Source: Gammaproteobacteria bacterium
Lineage (GTDB): Bacteria; Pseudomonadota; Gammaproteobacteria; Enterobacterales; Neiellaceae
Assembly (NCBI GenBank): GCA_017425245.1
Contig: JAFOOX010000019.1
Coordinates: 1 to 64,000, forward strand
DNA: 64,000 bases
Direction: 5' to 3'
Shown piece after piece: positions 14,608 to 23,574 of this stretch. Each line of letters opens with the position of its first letter. The stretch's first letter is position 1. Made by a program: the position numbers and the translations under genes. The notes below the pieces were generated by a model that saw nothing but the letters and a program-made list of their open reading frames with translations, had not been told where the DNA came from and did not search any database.

Positions 14608-16588
14608 GTTGCGGCTGCAGGTTGGCTTGGCGCCAGGCGATAAACTGGGTTTCGGGCAGCGGGCGGGAAAAATAGTACCCCTGCAGGTAGTGGCACCCCA
14701 GTGATTGCAGCAAGCTGATCTGGTTTTCGTCCTCTACCCCTTCTGCTACCAGCTCAGCCCCAAGATCCTTGGCCAAGGCAACAACATGGCTGATCACCTT
14801 GCGGTCGATGATGTTGTGTTCCAGCCCCTGCACGAAGCTGCGGTCCAGTTTGACGACGTCGACCGGCAGAACCCGCAGATACCCAAGAGATGCGTAACCG
14901 GTTCCAAAATCGTCGAGGCTGATACTGACCCCTAAGGCACGGATCGCATGCACGATATCCAGCGCTTTGCGGGTGTCGCGGATCAGCGCGGCTTCCGTGA
15001 TCTCTACGCCGAGCCAGGCGCCCGGGATCTGATGGCGTTGCAGGCACTGGTCGAGGTGGGCAACCACCTGATGGTCGCAAAAGTGCAGCCCGCTCAGATT
15101 GACGGACAGATGGAGCAGCGCCTGGCCATTTTGATGCCAGCGTTGCAGTGTCGAACAGGCCATGTTGATGACGTGATAATCGATGGCTTGCACCAGACCA
15201 CAGTCTTCTGCAGTGGCGATAAAGCGATCCGGGGTCAACAGCCCCAGTGAGGGGTGACGCCAGCGGCACAAAACCTCGCAGCTATGCAGGCTGAAGTTTG
15301 ACGCATCGACCTTGGGCTGGAAATAAAGCTCGATCTCCTGATTCTGGAGTGCCTGTTCCAGTTCGCTTTGCACCATCAATCGATGTTGAGCTTGTTCGCG
15401 CATACTGGGCTCAAACAGGCGGAAGCGATTGCGACCACTGTCTTTGGCTGCATACATGGCCAAATCAGCATGGCTCTTCACGTCGCAATGGCTTTGGCCA
15501 TCTGCCGGAATTCTGACCACGCCAGCACTGGCCTTAATCCTGATGGCGCGCCCGCCGATGGTGATCGGCTGCTGCAATAGGTTCAGCAGGGATGAGCATT
15601 GCTGTTGCAAGCTGTAGAGATCAGTCACCGGCTGCATCATCACAACAAATTCATCACCACCCAACCGAAAGACACGACGGGGTTGTGGAAACTGACTCAC
15701 CAGCCTTTCACTGACGCGCACCAAGACCTGATCGCCGAAATCGTGGCCGAGGGTGTCATTGATGGTTTTGAAGTTATCCAGATCGATCAGCACCAGTGCC
15801 GCCGGTTTATTGCCAATGAGGGTCAGAAAGTTCTCACGCAAATATTCGCCATTGCCGAGTTTGGTCAGCGCGTCATGGTAGGCGCGATGCCGAAATTCGC
15901 GGACCAGACGTTCAAGAACCTGGGTACGCTTCTGTACTTGAGATTCCAGCTGGCGTTCTTTCTCGGCAACGGTCGCCAGCAATAAATTGAAAGCGCGCCC
16001 CAACTGGCCAAATTCATCGCGGCGCTGGCCATCGGCTTGTTGTTCGTAATCACCACTTTCAGTAACAGCGGCTGCCAACTTGGCCAACGCTTGAATTGGC
16101 TTGGCGATCCGTCGTTGTTGCGACCAGGTGATTAGCAACGCACCAATGATGACCAATACACTGATAGCTAACGCTTGTGTCATTAATTTATAGGTGCCGC
16201 TGTGAACCTCGTTGCGATTGAAGTATAGCTGCAGGCGCAGGCTGTTATCGTAGGCTAGGGGAATAAGTAATTGGTGTAACGACGATCGACTATCACGGCC
16301 GCTATGGGCGGCGAATGTCGAGCCGTCATTGCGCACCACCAGGGCTAATTCAATGGCCGGGTCCAGCTTCAGGCTGCTTAGAACTTCGCTGGCGCCTTGG
16401 GGGTCGTCGAACACAATAGGGGCTTCAAGCATCCGGGAAATATTTTGGCCGTGCATGGCCATCCGTTCATCTAATCGCTCGGCAAGTGCCGAAGCATGCA
16501 GCCAGAGCATGGCGATAGCGATTCCGGACACCCCGAGTGTGGTAGAGGTTAACGAGATGAGTGACAGGCTATGGCGTATGGAGATCAT
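14597..16588 (-). CDS. Membrane sensor with GGDEF and EAL domains (c-di-GMP turnover, YfiN-like front end)
   Basis: 663 residues. An N-terminal span, a periplasmic domain resembling the CHASE8 sensor of YfiN (about 30-135), a second span, a HAMP domain (ending near 215), a coiled linker, GGDEF (RLGGDEF near 307-314, intact) and an EAL domain. The EAL signature reads EVLCRWRHP in place of EALxR, a common conservative variant; DDFGTGYASLGYL and the closing catalytic segment are intact. It may therefore make and break c-di-GMP. It is the last gene of a TonB receptor-YfiR-GGDEF/EAL operon, with a start overlapping the YfiR-like gene by 4 bp. YfiR proteins hold their partner cyclase inactive from the periplasm, so the same pairing is likely here. 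Confidence 0.9.
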   Translation of the reverse strand: MISIRHSLSLISLTSTTLGVSGIAIAMLWLHASALAERLDERMAMHGQNISRMLEAPIVFDDPQGASEVLSSLKLDPAIELALVVRNDGSTFAAHSGRDSRSSLHQLLIPLAYDNSLRLQLYFNRNEVHSGTYKLMTQALAISVLVIIGALLITWSQQRRIAKPIQALAKLAAAVTESGDYEQQADGQRRDEFGQLGRAFNLLLATVAEKERQLESQVQKRTQVLERLVREFRHRAYHDALTKLGNGEYLRENFLTLIGNKPAALVLIDLDNFKTINDTLGHDFGDQVLVRVSERLVSQFPQPRRVFRLGGDEFVVMMQPVTDLYSLQQQCSSLLNLLQQPITIGGRAIRIKASAGVVRIPADGQSHCDVKSHADLAMYAAKDSGRNRFRLFEPSMREQAQHRLMVQSELEQALQNQEIELYFQPKVDASNFSLHSCEVLCRWRHPSLGLLTPDRFIATAEDCGLVQAIDYHVINMACSTLQRWHQNGQALLHLSVNLSGLHFCDHQVVAHLDQCLQRHQIPGAWLGVEITEAALIRDTRKALDIVHAIRALGVSISLDDFGTGYASLGYLRVLPVDVVKLDRSFVQGLEHNIIDRKVISHVVALAKDLGAELVAEGVEDENQISLLQSLGCHYLQGYYFSRPLPETQFIAWRQANLQPQLSV

Positions 16589-17088
16589 CGGACTTCACTG
16601 GCGAGGGCGAGCAGTTTGGAGCTCAGTCTTAGCCGTTGCTCGCGGGCACGGCTTAGGTTGATGACAAAACTGAGACGTTGCTGACGCGTGACAAATATTA
16701 AGGTCGCATGGTGATCGCTGACGTCATCACTGACGATCAGGGTATTGCGCGGAACCCGGAGCAAGGTTGATAGTTGGTGACCCGCATAGATGATGTGGCA
16801 GGCCTCTGGTTGGCGGTTGATCTGCTCGCCGTCACTGACTATTTCCACCTGCCTGGCTGTTGGGCTGGCGGCCAATGCGATGAGCGCGGTGTGAAAGTCT
16901 GCACTGGGCTGCCAAATACAGAGTCGTGGCTGCGCCGGTCTTGGTTCGGCGCGATCTAGCCACTCAACGTAACGGCCAAGTTGGGCCAGATAGGTTGCCT
17001 TTACCAAAGCCTCTCGGCTGGCTTCTGTGGCATTCGTTGCCGTTGTCGGCAGCAGCAGCAAAGCAGATAATAGCGATCGCCTGAGCAT
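16585..17088 (-). CDS. YfiR-like periplasmic protein (DUF4154)
   Basis: About 167 residues starting at MLRRSLLSALLLLPTTATNA, a signal peptide; an upstream in-frame ATG at 17115 would overlap the receptor gene and bury the signal. KATYLAQLGRYVEWL, CHIIYAG and LIFVTRQQRLSFVINLSRA are typical of DUF4154. In the Pseudomonas YfiBNR system YfiR binds the periplasmic sensor of the cyclase YfiN and represses it under reducing or unstressed conditions. It lies between the TonB receptor and the GGDEF/EAL gene, which supports a regulator-sensor pair. The family's disulfide cysteines are only partly visible (Cys in RLCIW and EACHI). Confidence 0.85.
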   Translation of the reverse strand: MLRRSLLSALLLLPTTATNATEASREALVKATYLAQLGRYVEWLDRAEPRPAQPRLCIWQPSADFHTALIALAASPTARQVEIVSDGEQINRQPEACHIIYAGHQLSTLLRVPRNTLIVSDDVSDHHATLIFVTRQQRLSFVINLSRAREQRLRLSSKLLALASEVR

Positions 17089-17095
17089 GGCAGCG

Positions 17096-19132
17096 CTAAA
17101 ATCGGTACTCGACATCCAGTCTTAGGCTACGTTCGTCCCTGAACGCGTCGACGTAGAATACTTCACTGACCGATTCAACGCGCTGACTGGGCCCGAGCAG
17201 GTTGTGAGCCAGCAAGGCGACAGTCAGTTCTGTGGTCAGGTCCCAGCCGAGGCTGGCATCAAGGTTGTAATAGCTGGAGATCGATGGGGGCGAGATGGCA
17301 GACACGTAGCGCCCGGTTAAAGTGGCAAACCAGTTACTGGCAGGCAGCCACGCTGCCATTAACCGATGTTGCCAACGTGGGGCCTGGTCACTGGCTTTTG
17401 AACGCGCAAAATCGTCATCCACTGTCGCTGTGATCGGTGCCATGTCGTGCCATTCATTGGTGCTGCTGGAATTAACCTGCAGATCGAGATAGTCGCTGGC
17501 CCACGTCAGGGTTAATGCCGGCTGAAGATAATATCGAAGCTGCCATTCTGCTCCCGTACTTTGGCCCGAGGCATTTGTCACATAGGGAAATGAGATGATT
17601 AAGCCGCCGGCCTGGGGTTGGATATCGGCGGCCATCATGTCGACAGCAATGAGGTTGCTGTACTGGTTACTGAAAGCGGTGATGTCGAGATTCCAGTGGC
17701 CTTTAACAAAGCGATAGCCAAGTTCGCTGCTTTCAACCTTGGTATTGTCGCGATCTTGGCCGTCGCTGTTGAGTACGATCAGCAGCGGTAGCGTCAGGTT
17801 GCTATCGATTGGGTAGTTGAGATCTGCTGCCACAACGCTGGCGCGATCATAAACCGCGCGAGAGGGCACGCTCTCAGCCCTGGTCCAAGCGGCCCACAGC
17901 GTCGTAGAATTGTTCGGTGTATAAGTAAGGCGAACGGTAGGCTGGAAGGTATTGCCTAACTGTTGGTGATAATCGTAACGGCCGGCGATCAGCGTCTGCC
18001 AATGGTCGCTCAAGGCCCGAATATCTTCGATGTAACCGCTGCTGCGTAATACACGCTGAGTGTCTGGCGCTATGGTAAAGATGCTGCCTTGGTCCCCTGT
18101 TATCTGCTCTTCTGAGTGATAGAGACCACCCCCCACGATGAGCAAGTCGCCGTTGTCAGAACGAGCCCACTGCAGCTCAAACTGGCTGTTGTGGTTATTC
18201 CAGTTGTAGCTATTGGCGCTTCGTTTGACGATATCAAATGAGGTGCGCTGACTGAGTTCGCCACCACCCAGGGGGCGCCCGGCAGTGAGTTGTACCGCGC
18301 CCCCTCGCTTCTTTTCATTAAGGTCTTCATCGCTGACATCCATCCCATGCAGCACCGGCCAACGGCCTCGGTCTTGAATCTCGGTGTATTGCCCTTCGAG
18401 TTGCCACCACCAGGATGCAAACTCGCCCTGAGTTTCGCCACGCAGGTTTATTTGTTGCCAGTGGCCTTCGCTGATGCCCGATTCTGCGCTTAGTCCGCTG
18501 TACTCTTCAGTCATGGCCGACAGATACCAAGGGTGGCCCTGCTCGGCATCGTTGCCGCTGATGGTCGCCTTCATACGACCGGGCAGGTCGCTGCCTGCGC
18601 TGAGTTTGGCAGCGCTTTTCTGATGCTGGTCAGCTTTGCGGGTAATGATGTGGACCATGCCATTGGTAGCATTCATGCCCCACAGCAGGGCGCCGGGGCC
18701 CCGCACAACCTCAATACGGTCGATATCTTCAATGGCCACGCCAAGTTCATCCCAGTTAACACCAGAGAACAGCGGTATGAACAGGGAGCGGCCGTTGAGC
18801 ATGACCATCATGTTGCGGGCAAAACGACCGCCGAGGCCGCGCGAGGTTACCGCCCACTCATTGGCGCCAATGCGTGCGACCTGAACGCCAGGCAAGAGGC
18901 GCAAAGCATCTGGGACGGTGAGCACGGCATGCTGGCGAAGTTGCTCTGCCGTTATCACCGACACGGCTGCGGGCGTCTGCTGTACCGCAGTGGGTTTGCG
19001 CGTCAGCGCAGAACTGTCGAGGTTGATGTAACCCAGTTCGTCAATTGGGGTGGTGAGGATATCGGCGTGGCTAAGGCTTGGCCAAAGTAACTGAACCAGC
19101 AGTACAAGAAACAAGCTAACCTTTTGTCGCAT
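17096..19132 (-). CDS. TonB-dependent outer-membrane receptor
   Basis: 678 residues. The signal peptide is MRQKVSLFLVLLVQLLWPSLSHA. The plug domain includes TPAAVSVITAEQLRQH, LRLLPGVQVARIG and IEVVRGPGALLWGMNATNG, and the beta-barrel ends in LRLDVEYRF with a terminal Phe as barrel proteins require. No substrate can be deduced. Receptor genes followed by a DUF4154 protein and a GGDEF enzyme recur in marine gammaproteobacteria; the receptor may feed a signal to the periplasmic YfiR-like protein. It is the first gene of the operon, transcribed away from the tRNA cluster. Confidence 0.92.
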   Translation of the reverse strand: MRQKVSLFLVLLVQLLWPSLSHADILTTPIDELGYINLDSSALTRKPTAVQQTPAAVSVITAEQLRQHAVLTVPDALRLLPGVQVARIGANEWAVTSRGLGGRFARNMMVMLNGRSLFIPLFSGVNWDELGVAIEDIDRIEVVRGPGALLWGMNATNGMVHIITRKADQHQKSAAKLSAGSDLPGRMKATISGNDAEQGHPWYLSAMTEEYSGLSAESGISEGHWQQINLRGETQGEFASWWWQLEGQYTEIQDRGRWPVLHGMDVSDEDLNEKKRGGAVQLTAGRPLGGGELSQRTSFDIVKRSANSYNWNNHNSQFELQWARSDNGDLLIVGGGLYHSEEQITGDQGSIFTIAPDTQRVLRSSGYIEDIRALSDHWQTLIAGRYDYHQQLGNTFQPTVRLTYTPNNSTTLWAAWTRAESVPSRAVYDRASVVAADLNYPIDSNLTLPLLIVLNSDGQDRDNTKVESSELGYRFVKGHWNLDITAFSNQYSNLIAVDMMAADIQPQAGGLIISFPYVTNASGQSTGAEWQLRYYLQPALTLTWASDYLDLQVNSSSTNEWHDMAPITATVDDDFARSKASDQAPRWQHRLMAAWLPASNWFATLTGRYVSAISPPSISSYYNLDASLGWDLTTELTVALLAHNLLGPSQRVESVSEVFYVDAFRDERSLRLDVEYRF

Positions 19133-19302
19133 ATAGGGTGAAACGTTTATTTTTACAGCGCGGCGTGCAGTGTAGATGAGTGAAAGTAGCGAAACAACAA
19201 AACTGCGCTGTGCCCGGATTGGTGCGACGTAACGCCAGTGTTCCAGCGCTATCGCTTAAAAAAACAACCAGTTCCGAAATCGGCTTTTTGTCATCTTCGG
19301 GA

Positions 19303-19330
19303 TTGACTGACGCCGTTCGCTCAGTAGAAT
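19303..19330 (+). promoter_or_regulatory. Sigma-70 promoter of the tRNA operon
   Basis: TTGACT (19303-19308), a 16-bp spacer and TAGAAT (19325-19330) lie 12 bp before the first tRNA. The GC-rich discriminator GCCGTCC is typical of stable-RNA promoters under stringent control. Confidence 0.75.
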
Positions 19331-19342
19331 GCCGTCCACCAA

Positions 19343-19418
<76 letters not shown>

Positions 19419-19429
19419 AATTTCTGCAT

Positions 19430-19503
19430 GGCGGGTTGGCAGAGTGGCCATGCAGCGGATTGCAAATCCGTCCACCTCGGTTCGACTCCGGGACCCGCCT
19501 CCA
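19430..19503 (+). tRNA. cysT: tRNA-Cys (GCA)
   Basis: 74 nt with GGCGGGT/ACCCGCC acceptor stem, anticodon loop GATTGCAAATC (GCA), GGTTCGACTCC T-arm and an encoded CCA. Confidence 0.95.
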
Positions 19504-19539
19504 TCTCTTTCGCGCTGCGGCGCCACCTTGCTTCACCTC

Positions 19540-19624
19540 GCCCCGGTGGTGAAATTGGTAAACACAGCGGATTTAAAATCCGCCGCCGTATGGCTTGCCG
19601 GTTCGAGTCCGGCTCGGGGCACCA
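19540..19624 (+). tRNA. leuZ: tRNA-Leu (TAA)
   Basis: 85 nt with GCCCCGG/TCGGGGC stem, anticodon loop GATTTAAAATC (TAA), a long variable arm as in class II tRNAs, GGTTCGAGTCC T-arm and an encoded CCA. Last of the operon. Confidence 0.95.
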
Positions 19625-19640
19625 CTTCAGATATCTACAT

Positions 19641-19665
19641 AAGCTTTGATTTATCAAGGCTTTTT
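19641..19665 (+). terminator. Rho-independent terminator of the tRNA operon
   Basis: AAGCTTTGAT, TT, ATCAAGGCTT: a 9-bp stem with one wobble pair, running into TTTTT. It is 16 bp beyond the tRNA-Leu CCA. Confidence 0.8.
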
Positions 19666-19689
19666 GTGTTTCTTCGAGGCGCACCCGTG

Positions 19690-19718
19690 GGGTTATCCAC
19701 CGTTTCTGTGGATAACCC
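19690..19718. promoter_or_regulatory. Inverted pair of DnaA-box-like 9-mers, unit 1
   Basis: TTATCCACC (19693-19701, one mismatch to TTATCCACA) faces TGTGGATAA (19707-19715, perfect inverse match). Flanking GGG/CCC extends the dyad to an 11-bp arm. The two 9-mers are 5 bp apart. The match to the DnaA consensus is direct; DnaA binding is inferred. Confidence 0.55.
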
Positions 19719-19837
19719 GGTGGGTGGTCTTTGCCCTTGAGCGCCAAGCTGCTGTTCACCCCCAAGTTTTGTTTGCTTCAGCCGCGACTGGTGGAAAAGG
19801 CGGCGTCCGACTCTGCGTTGAACGTCGCGGATTGAGC

Positions 19838-19860
19838 TTATCCACCACTTCTGTGGACAA
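19838..19860. promoter_or_regulatory. Inverted pair of DnaA-box-like 9-mers, unit 2
   Basis: TTATCCACC (19838-19846) faces TGTGGACAA (19852-19860, one mismatch), again 5 bp apart and followed by CCCTGTGGG as unit 1 is followed by CCCGGTGGG. It is a degenerate copy of unit 1, 145 bp further on. Confidence 0.5.
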
Positions 19861-20235
19861 CCCTGTGGGCGGCGCTGGCATAAGCGCAATGGGCTGTTCA
19901 ACCCCTGTCCAGGCTGGCGACAAAGCCATCAAACCAGCGCTGGATCTGGCGCAAAAGCGGACAGCAACGGTCAGCGGGTAACCGCCTGGACAAAGGCTGA
20001 GCAGGTTGGTGACGAAGCGAGCGGATCGCTGACGTGCGGACCAATGGTGCGGACCAATCTGGCTGAAAAGGCGACGGTTGTTGACCATGCCCCTTGTCAG
20101 CGGCCGCGCCTTTACCGATCCTCGGTGGCGGCACTGCGTTCGACGTGAATTGGGCCACAGCCCGGCGGCCATCCTTTTGCTAGGGTGATGCCCTGGCCAC
20201 CGCCCGCTCCATTTATCTGTTGCAAGGATCTGCTG

Positions 20236-23200
20236 GTGCTGACCCTCTACCCCTCTAATTCTCTGGAACTTCTGGCCGAGCTGCTGGCCAGCCTGCTGCT
20301 TAACCAGCAGCGTGAGGCGGCGGCCGCCGAGCCACTGGCGCTGCTCAAGCCTGCCCAAGTGCTGGTGGAGAGTCAGGGGATGGAGCACTGGCTGCGGCTG
20401 CAGCTGGCCGAGCGCCATGGCATCGCCATGAACCTTGAGTTCCCGATGCCGTCGCGCTTTATCTGGGAGCTGGCGCGCCAGTTGCTGGGTGACGAGGTGC
20501 CCCAGCAATCGCCCTACAGCCGTGAGCTGCTGTGCTGGCGCCTGGATGCACTCTTGGCCGATAGCCGCTTTACCAGCGATGGGCGCGCGGCCGAGGCCAA
20601 CACCTACTGGGGCCATGGCAGTACGGCGGCCGATCCGCTCAAGCGCTTTCAGCTGGCGGGCAAGCTGGCAGATCTGTTCGAGCAGTACCTGCTGTTTCGC
20701 CCCGACTGGCTGGAGGAGTGGCAGCAGCAACCCTCAAGTTGCCACTGGCAGGGGTTGCTGTGGAACCTGCTGCTGGCCGATGAGCCGCGCCAGCCGCTGC
20801 TGCTGCAGCGTCAGGCACTGGCCCGCCTTGAACAGCTGGCGGCAACCGCCCCTGAGCGGCTGCCATCCCAAGTGGTGATCTTTGCCATCAACGCCATGGC
20901 GCCGCCGACGTTGCAGTTTTTTGAGGCGCTGGCGGCGCTGGTGCCGGTGCATCTGTTTCACTTGAACCCCTGCGTTGAGTTCTGGGGCGATCAGCTCAGT
21001 GACCGGGCCCGCGCCCGGGCGGCGCGCTGCGCCCAGCTTGATGGCTGGCTGGCGCAGGAGCCGGGCAACCCGCTGCTGGCCAACCTCGGCACTCAGGGCC
21101 GGGAGTTTTTCAACGGCCTGCAGGCGGTTGGTGGTTATGAGGTCAGCGCTTTTGTCGACGAACAAGCAGAAAGTGTCGATGAACAAGCAGAAAGCCGTTC
21201 GTCCGCGGTGCCCGCTGCCAGCCTGTTGCAGCGGCTGCAGCGCGACATCCTGACCCTCCACGATGGCCGCACCACCCCCACGCCGCTGCAGGATGAGTCG
21301 CTGGTCATCAGCAGCAGTCACAGCGCCCTGCGGGAGATTCAGGCGCTGCATGATCACCTGCGCCACGCTTTTGCCGCCGACGAGACGCTGACCCCACGCG
21401 ATCTGCTGGTGATGTGCCCGGCGATTGAAGACTACGCCCCCTATATCGATGCGGTGTTTCGTCGCCCCTGGGATGCGGACGAGCAGCGCCTGCCCTGTTC
21501 CATTGCCGATCGCAGCCAGCGCGATGGCGAGCCTTTGGTCGCTGCCTTTGCCGAACTGCTGCAGCTACCCGACAGCCGCTTTGCGGTCAGCACCATCATC
21601 GATTACCTGCGCTTGCCCGCAGTGCAGCGGCGGCTAGCGATCCGCGATGGCGAACTGGCGCAGATCGAGCACTGGCTCAAGCTGGCGGCGGTTCACTGGG
21701 GGCTGGATGGTGACCATCGCCAGCAACAGGCGGATCTGGCTGCACCCCAGCCGATGTTCAGCTGGCAGTGGGGGTTGGAGCGGCTGCTGCTGGGGCTGGC
21801 CCATGGTGACCGCACCGGCCTTGTCAGCCGCCCCGGTGGCGAGCTGCTGTTGTTGCCGGAGGTTGAAGGGCAGGGGGCGGTGGTGCTCGGCCGGCTGCTG
21901 CAGCTGTTTGAGCGGCTGCGCCGCCATCTAGCCGCGCTGCGTCAACCGCGCAGCGCGGATGGCTGGCAGCGCTATCTGCATGAGCTGTTCGACAGCCTGT
22001 TTGTCGCCGATGAGGCCGATGACAGCGGCCGTGAGGCGGTGCTGGCCGCCATCGATGGCCTGCAGGCGCAGACCGCTGCGGTCGGCTATCAGGCCGAACT
22101 GCCGCTTTCGGTGGTGCGCTGCTACCTCAACCACCACTTCAGCCAGCCGGCCGGGCGCAACCAGTTTCTTACCGGCCAGATCACCTTCTGCTCGATGGTG
22201 CCGATGCGCAGCATCCCCTTTCGCATCATCGCCATTTTGGGGTTGAACGATGGCGCCTTTCCGCGCCAGAGCACGCCCCTTGGTTTCGATCTGATGGCCC
22301 AGCAGCCGCGCCGCGCCGGTGATCGCTCGCGTCGTGGTGATGATCGCTACCTGTTTTTGGAGGCGCTGATCTCCGCCCGCCAGCAGCTCTACCTGAGCTA
22401 TCAGGGGCGCGACATTCGCACCAACAATGCACGCCAGCCATCGCTGCTGCTCAAAGAGCTGTTTGACTATCTGCAGCGCGGTTATGGCTGGCAGTTTGAC
22501 GGGCCGGCAAGCGCGATCCGCCAACAGCCATTGCACCCTTTTAGCCGCGCTAACTTTACGGGCCCGCTTCCTGGCTTTGATGCCGGCTGGGCGCGGCTGG
22601 TGGCGCCACTTGCCGCCCGCAACAACCGCATCGAACTGCCGCCGCTGCCCGCCAGCGATCAGGCGCTGACGCTGGAGCAGCTGCAGCGCTTTTACGCCAA
22701 CCCGCTCAAGAGCTTTGCCCGCGAGCGCTTGGGGCTGCTGCTCGATGAGCCGGCGCCACTGGCCTCGGATGATGAGCCCTTTGCCGTCGATGGCCTCACC
22801 CGTTATCAGCTGCGCGAGCAGCTGTGTCAGGCCTGGCTGGGGCAGGGCGAGGCGCCTGAGCGGGTCAGCCGCCGCTTTGCCGCCAGCGGCCTGCTGCCGG
22901 CATCGCCCGTTACCCCGGCGCTGCTCGAGCGCGAGCTGGCCGAGTGCCAGCAGCTGGCCGAGGCGGTGGCGGCAGCTGGTGGTCAGCAGCTGGTGCCGCG
23001 CAAGGTGCAGCTGGCGCTGGCCGGTGAGCAGTTGCTGGCCGAATTGCCACTGCTGGCGGATGGCCAGAGTTTGCTGCTGTGGCGCCCCGGCAGCTGGCGG
23101 GCGGCCGATCAGCTGCGGTTGTGGCTCTATCACCTGCTGGCCAACGGCGCGCTCGGTGGTGAGATCAGCAGCCGGGCGCTTTATCGCGGTGAAAAGGATG

Positions 23201-23574
23201 GCGAGCTGCAGATCGGCATGGTGCAGTTGCCGCCGCTGGCTGCCAGCGCTGCCCAGGCACTGCTGGCCCCCTGGTTAGCGTGGCGTCAGCGCGGCCTCTG
23301 TCAGCCGCTGCTGCTGCATGCCGAACTGGGGCGGGCGCTGCTTGGCAGCGGCAAAACGGCCCAGCGTGAACCGGAGCAACTGCTGATGGATGACGATCAG
23401 CAGCGGCTGTGGCTGCAGGCGCTGGCCCCCGCCTATGGCGATAGCCGGCTGGTGGATGACTATTTCTGCTGGTTCTGGGATGAGCTGCCGCCGCTGACCA
23501 CGGCCATTCATCAGCTGCTGCTGGAACTCTATCAGCCGCTCTACCGTCAGCTGCTGAGCGGAGAGAAAGCATGA
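20236..23574 (+). CDS. recC: Exodeoxyribonuclease V subunit gamma (RecC)
   Basis: About 1112 residues from GTG 20236, chosen for the ribosome site AAGGA (20224-20228) and because the product then begins LTLYPSNSLELL like other RecC. VLVESQGMEHWLRLQLAERHGIAMNLEFPMPSRFIWEL and the inactive helicase-like region (TFCSMVPMRSIPFRIIAILGLNDGAFPR) are characteristic. RecC recognises Chi and splits the duplex in RecBCD. The stop overlaps the recB start (ATGA). An exact-frame 21-bp tandem duplication (21154-21195) repeats VDEQAES. Genes run recC-recB-recD without ptrA. Confidence 0.95.
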   Translation: MLTLYPSNSLELLAELLASLLLNQQREAAAAEPLALLKPAQVLVESQGMEHWLRLQLAERHGIAMNLEFPMPSRFIWELARQLLGDEVPQQSPYSRELLCWRLDALLADSRFTSDGRAAEANTYWGHGSTAADPLKRFQLAGKLADLFEQYLLFRPDWLEEWQQQPSSCHWQGLLWNLLLADEPRQPLLLQRQALARLEQLAATAPERLPSQVVIFAINAMAPPTLQFFEALAALVPVHLFHLNPCVEFWGDQLSDRARARAARCAQLDGWLAQEPGNPLLANLGTQGREFFNGLQAVGGYEVSAFVDEQAESVDEQAESRSSAVPAASLLQRLQRDILTLHDGRTTPTPLQDESLVISSSHSALREIQALHDHLRHAFAADETLTPRDLLVMCPAIEDYAPYIDAVFRRPWDADEQRLPCSIADRSQRDGEPLVAAFAELLQLPDSRFAVSTIIDYLRLPAVQRRLAIRDGELAQIEHWLKLAAVHWGLDGDHRQQQADLAAPQPMFSWQWGLERLLLGLAHGDRTGLVSRPGGELLLLPEVEGQGAVVLGRLLQLFERLRRHLAALRQPRSADGWQRYLHELFDSLFVADEADDSGREAVLAAIDGLQAQTAAVGYQAELPLSVVRCYLNHHFSQPAGRNQFLTGQITFCSMVPMRSIPFRIIAILGLNDGAFPRQSTPLGFDLMAQQPRRAGDRSRRGDDRYLFLEALISARQQLYLSYQGRDIRTNNARQPSLLLKELFDYLQRGYGWQFDGPASAIRQQPLHPFSRANFTGPLPGFDAGWARLVAPLAARNNRIELPPLPASDQALTLEQLQRFYANPLKSFARERLGLLLDEPAPLASDDEPFAVDGLTRYQLREQLCQAWLGQGEAPERVSRRFAASGLLPASPVTPALLERELAECQQLAEAVAAAGGQQLVPRKVQLALAGEQLLAELPLLADGQSLLLWRPGSWRAADQLRLWLYHLLANGALGGEISSRALYRGEKDGELQIGMVQLPPLAASAAQALLAPWLAWRQRGLCQPLLLHAELGRALLGSGKTAQREPEQLLMDDDQQRLWLQALAPAYGDSRLVDDYFCWFWDELPPLTTAIHQLLLELYQPLYRQLLSGEKA

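Larger units (their letters stand above)
19666..20235. other. Long intergenic region between tRNA-Leu and recC
   Basis: No credible gene; the open frames are shadows lacking ribosome sites. It holds two DnaA-box-like inverted pairs (19690-19718 and 19838-19860), a GGGCTGTTCAACCC near 19891, and a tandem TGCGGACCAAT (20035-20045 and 20048-20058). Nothing else is recognised. Confidence 0.6.

Noticed and set aside
19756..20730. 324-codon open frame on the - strand between the tRNAs and recC
   Set aside because: It overlaps the start of recC antisense, is Gln/Leu/Arg-rich as GC-rich shadows are, and has no family features.
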